NCBI GenBank assembly: GCA_022566235.1
Contig: JADFJI010000114.1
Span: 1-7,103, forward strand
Origin: Chloroflexota bacterium
Lineage (GTDB): Bacteria; Chloroflexota; Dehalococcoidia; Plut-88900
Direction of reading: 5' to 3'
Length of the DNA: 7,103 nucleotides
A model generated the notes under the pieces. It was given only the letters and a program-made list of their open reading frames with translations. It was not told where the DNA came from and did not search any database. Of the stretch, positions 5,402 to 7,103 are shown piece by piece. The first letter of the stretch is position 1. Each line of letters opens with the position of its first letter. The position numbers and the translations under genes are program-made.

Positions 5402-6586
5402 ATGAAATGGACCTCCGCGGTATCTGAACAACCAACCTTAGACGACGCCATTGCCGAATGCGGCGTAGCGATAAAAAATTCGGTGGGAAATGAGACTCTG
5501 GACTTGGCGATCACTTTCATATCGCCTCATTACCAGGACTCATACGAGCGGGTGGCCGAGCTGATGGGCGAAAAGCTGGGCGCAAGGCACGTGTTTGGTT
5601 GCTCGGGGGGAGGCGTGATCGGCAATGGCCTTGAGATCGAGCAGCGGGCCGGAGTTTCGATAACCGCCGCCATCCTCCCCGATGTCGACATAAAACCCTT
5701 TCACCTTCAAGCCGATGGGCTTCCCGATATGGACGCCGGCCCCGACAAATGGGAGACTCTGATTGGAGTAACCGCAGACCGTGACCCCCACTTTGTCATG
5801 TTGGCCGACCCTTATTCCTTCCCGGTTCAAGACCTGTTGATTGGGATGGACTATGCATTTCCCAAGGCCACAAAGATCGGCGGCCTGGCCAGCGGCGCCA
5901 GCCAACAGGGAGGGAATGCCCTGTTTCTGGACGAGCAAGTTTTCCGCGCCGGGGCAATCGGCCTGGCCCTCGACGGCAATATCATCGTGGACACGGTGGT
6001 GGCCCAGGGTTGCCGTCCCATCGGCCGATCCATGCGTATCTCCAAGAGCGACCGCAACATGTTGTTGGAACTGGAGGGCAAACCGCCGATGGAAGTGCTG
6101 CGAAGCATGTTCCAGGAACTGCCGGAAAGGGACCGCGAACTGTTGGGGCACTCCCTTTTCTTAGGGGTGGTGATGGACGAGTTGATCGAGAACCCGGTCC
6201 AAGGGGATTTCCTCATCCGAAACGTGATGGGGATGGATTCGAACACCGGCGGCCTGGCCATCGGCGAGACGCTCAAGGAAGGGCAGTTGGTCCAGTTCCA
6301 CCTGCGCGACGCCGAGACATCCACCGACGACCTGCTGGCCGTATTGAGCCGGTACGCCGACGAAAACCGGGAGAACGAGATTCCAGGAGCCCTGTTGTTC
6401 TCCTGTTTGGGCCGGGGCCAGTACCTCTACGGCCGGCCCAACCACGACACGGACGTGTTCCGGGAAAAGCTGGGCGCTGTGCCGTTGGGGGGCTTCTTCT
6501 GCAACGGGGAGATCGGCCCGGTGAGCGGCACCACCTTCCTGCACGGCTACACCAGCTCCTTCGGCCTCTTCCGACCCAAAAAGTAG
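5402..6586 (+). CDS. FIST N- and C-terminal domain protein
   Basis: A 394-aa soluble protein with both FIST domains (FIST_N, FIST_C), a sensory module thought to bind small ligands such as amino acids and often found alone or attached to signalling domains. Seen: the characteristic start MKWTSAVSEQPTLDDAIAE, the FIST_N block GCSGGGVIGNGLEIE (66-80), GGLASGASQQGGNALFLD (170-187), a GAIGLAL segment (194-200), and the FIST_C end blocks LLFSCLGRGQYLYG (331-344) and PLGGFFCNGEIGPVSG (361-376) followed by FLHGYTSSFGLF (379-390). No signal peptide, transmembrane segment or kinase, cyclase or methyl-accepting domain is fused, so it is a stand-alone FIST protein. I chose ATG 5402 over the in-frame ATG 5369 because AAGGGGA (5388-5394) lies 7 nt upstream, the family usually begins at MKW or MRW, and the promoter motif would place the transcript start near 5369. 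The substrate-binding protein that follows might be linked to ligand sensing, but this is speculation. The stop is TAG. Confidence 0.93.
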   Translation: MKWTSAVSEQPTLDDAIAECGVAIKNSVGNETLDLAITFISPHYQDSYERVAELMGEKLGARHVFGCSGGGVIGNGLEIEQRAGVSITAAILPDVDIKPFHLQADGLPDMDAGPDKWETLIGVTADRDPHFVMLADPYSFPVQDLLIGMDYAFPKATKIGGLASGASQQGGNALFLDEQVFRAGAIGLALDGNIIVDTVVAQGCRPIGRSMRISKSDRNMLLELEGKPPMEVLRSMFQELPERDRELLGHSLFLGVVMDELIENPVQGDFLIRNVMGMDSNTGGLAIGETLKEGQLVQFHLRDAETSTDDLLAVLSRYADENRENEIPGALLFSCLGRGQYLYGRPNHDTDVFREKLGAVPLGGFFCNGEIGPVSGTTFLHGYTSSFGLFRPKK

Positions 6587-6596
6587 GCCTGCAGCT

Positions 6597-6611
6597 GGCT
6601 TGTTGCAAGCC
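6597..6611 (+). terminator. Hairpin after the FIST gene, possible weak terminator
   Basis: GGCTTG (6597-6602) pairs perfectly with CAAGCC (6606-6611) around a TTG loop, 10 nt after the FIST stop. No T-run follows, so it may be a transcript-end stabiliser or pause hairpin and not an intrinsic terminator. Confidence 0.3.
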
Positions 6612-6647
6612 CCTGTGGACGCATAGACTGCTGAAGAGAGCACCCTC

Positions 6648-7103
6648 TTGACCAGTGCAGGACGGTCTCGCCAGGCCATCAGGGTCGGTATGTGCGCCTC
6701 TCTGTCAGGCCAGTTTCAGGTACAGGGAAAACAGGCGCTACAAGGAGTCAAAGCCTGGGTGGAGGACGCCAACGCCCATGGTGGGGTCTTCGTTGGCGAC
6801 CTCGGCGCTATCTTGCCTCTGTCCCTTGCCCACCACGACGACCAGAGCAGTGCCGCTCGGGTGAGGGAGCTGACCCGGAGTCTGATCGTTGAGGAGCGAG
6901 TCGACCTCTTGCTGGGCCCTTACTCCAGCGGCCTGGCGATAGCGGCTGCCGGGGTAGCCGAGGAGCTGGGGAAGGTTTTGTGGAACCATGGCGGCTCAGC
7001 CGACGGCATCCACGCCCGCGGTTATCGATGGACTGTTAGCATCCTCAGCCCGGCCAGCCGGTACCTGACAGGCGTAGTAGACCTGCTGAGGCAAGCGTAC
7101 CCC
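6648..7103 (+). CDS. LivJ-like (type 1 periplasmic-binding fold) substrate-binding protein, N-terminal part (runs off right edge)
   Basis: The frame is open for 152 codons to the window end. It has the features of branched-chain amino acid/amide-type ABC transporter binding proteins (Peripla_BP_6): the first strand and loop IRVGMCASLSGQF (11-23), GKQALQGVKAWVEDANAHGG (27-46), HDDQSSAARVRELTRSLI (63-80), VDLLLGPYSSG (85-95), the WNHGGSAD ligand-side loop (112-119) and SPASRYLTG near the cut. Family members are about 380-420 aa, so a little over a third is present. The frame is closed by TAG at 6624-6626, and TTG 6648 is the only start that keeps the first beta strand; AGAGAG lies about 7 nt upstream. 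ATG 6690 would cut into that strand. Only about 10 polar or basic residues precede the fold, so there is no signal peptide or lipobox. It may be a cytosolic ligand sensor or regulator, not a transport component. It follows the FIST gene by 61 bp. Confidence 0.87.
   Translation, partial: MTSAGRSRQAIRVGMCASLSGQFQVQGKQALQGVKAWVEDANAHGGVFVGDLGAILPLSLAHHDDQSSAARVRELTRSLIVEERVDLLLGPYSSGLAIAAAGVAEELGKVLWNHGGSADGIHARGYRWTVSILSPASRYLTGVVDLLRQAYP

Noticed and set aside
5540..6679. Several long antisense and alternate-frame ORFs over the FIST gene
   Set aside because: Low-complexity Arg/Pro-rich translations; the FIST frame explains the region.

Overview
This is a 7.1 kb bacterial chromosomal segment, mostly of moderately high GC, with compact genes, some TTG starts and clear Shine-Dalgarno sites. 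No marker gene fixes the taxon. The gene set (lipoprotein M28 peptidase with a Pro/Thr linker, FIST protein, cyclase-family hydrolase, archaeal-type ferredoxin:thioredoxin reductase) would suit an uncultured Chloroflexota-like or similar environmental bacterium; this is a low-confidence guess. There are no rRNA or tRNA genes, CRISPR arrays or transposases.

Layout. The first 3.15 kb is read on the minus strand. In transcription order it holds a SAM-dependent methyltransferase (2374-3141), a cyclase-family metal hydrolase (1415-2287), an AT-richer hypothetical locus in two overlapping frames that looks frameshifted (543-1291), and the N-terminal 172 codons of thiD (1-516, running off the left edge). 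From 3.3 kb onward all genes are on the plus strand: a ferredoxin:thioredoxin reductase catalytic subunit (3329-3757), a secreted M28 metallopeptidase lipoprotein (3950-5314), a FIST-domain protein (5402-6586) and the start of a LivJ-like substrate-binding protein (6648 to the right edge).

The main discovery is at 3329-3757. The reading frame of the ferredoxin:thioredoxin reductase is broken by exactly two TGA codons. They sit at the third position of the CPC motif and the third position of the CxC motif, which in this family are the two cysteines of the redox-active disulfide. The four cysteines that bind the [4Fe-4S] cluster are all intact. Each TGA is followed by an RNA hairpin whose apical loop starts 19-20 nt downstream, the placement and loop style of bacterial SECIS elements. 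The simplest reading is a double-selenocysteine ferredoxin:thioredoxin reductase with a Sec-Sec active site. A conventional gene caller would break it into fragments. The selenocysteine machinery is not in the window, so this remains an inference that needs genome context.

The remaining genes look individually transcribed and do not form an obvious pathway. The methyltransferase and cyclase genes are co-directional with an 86 bp gap and may share the minus-strand promoter found just upstream of the methyltransferase.
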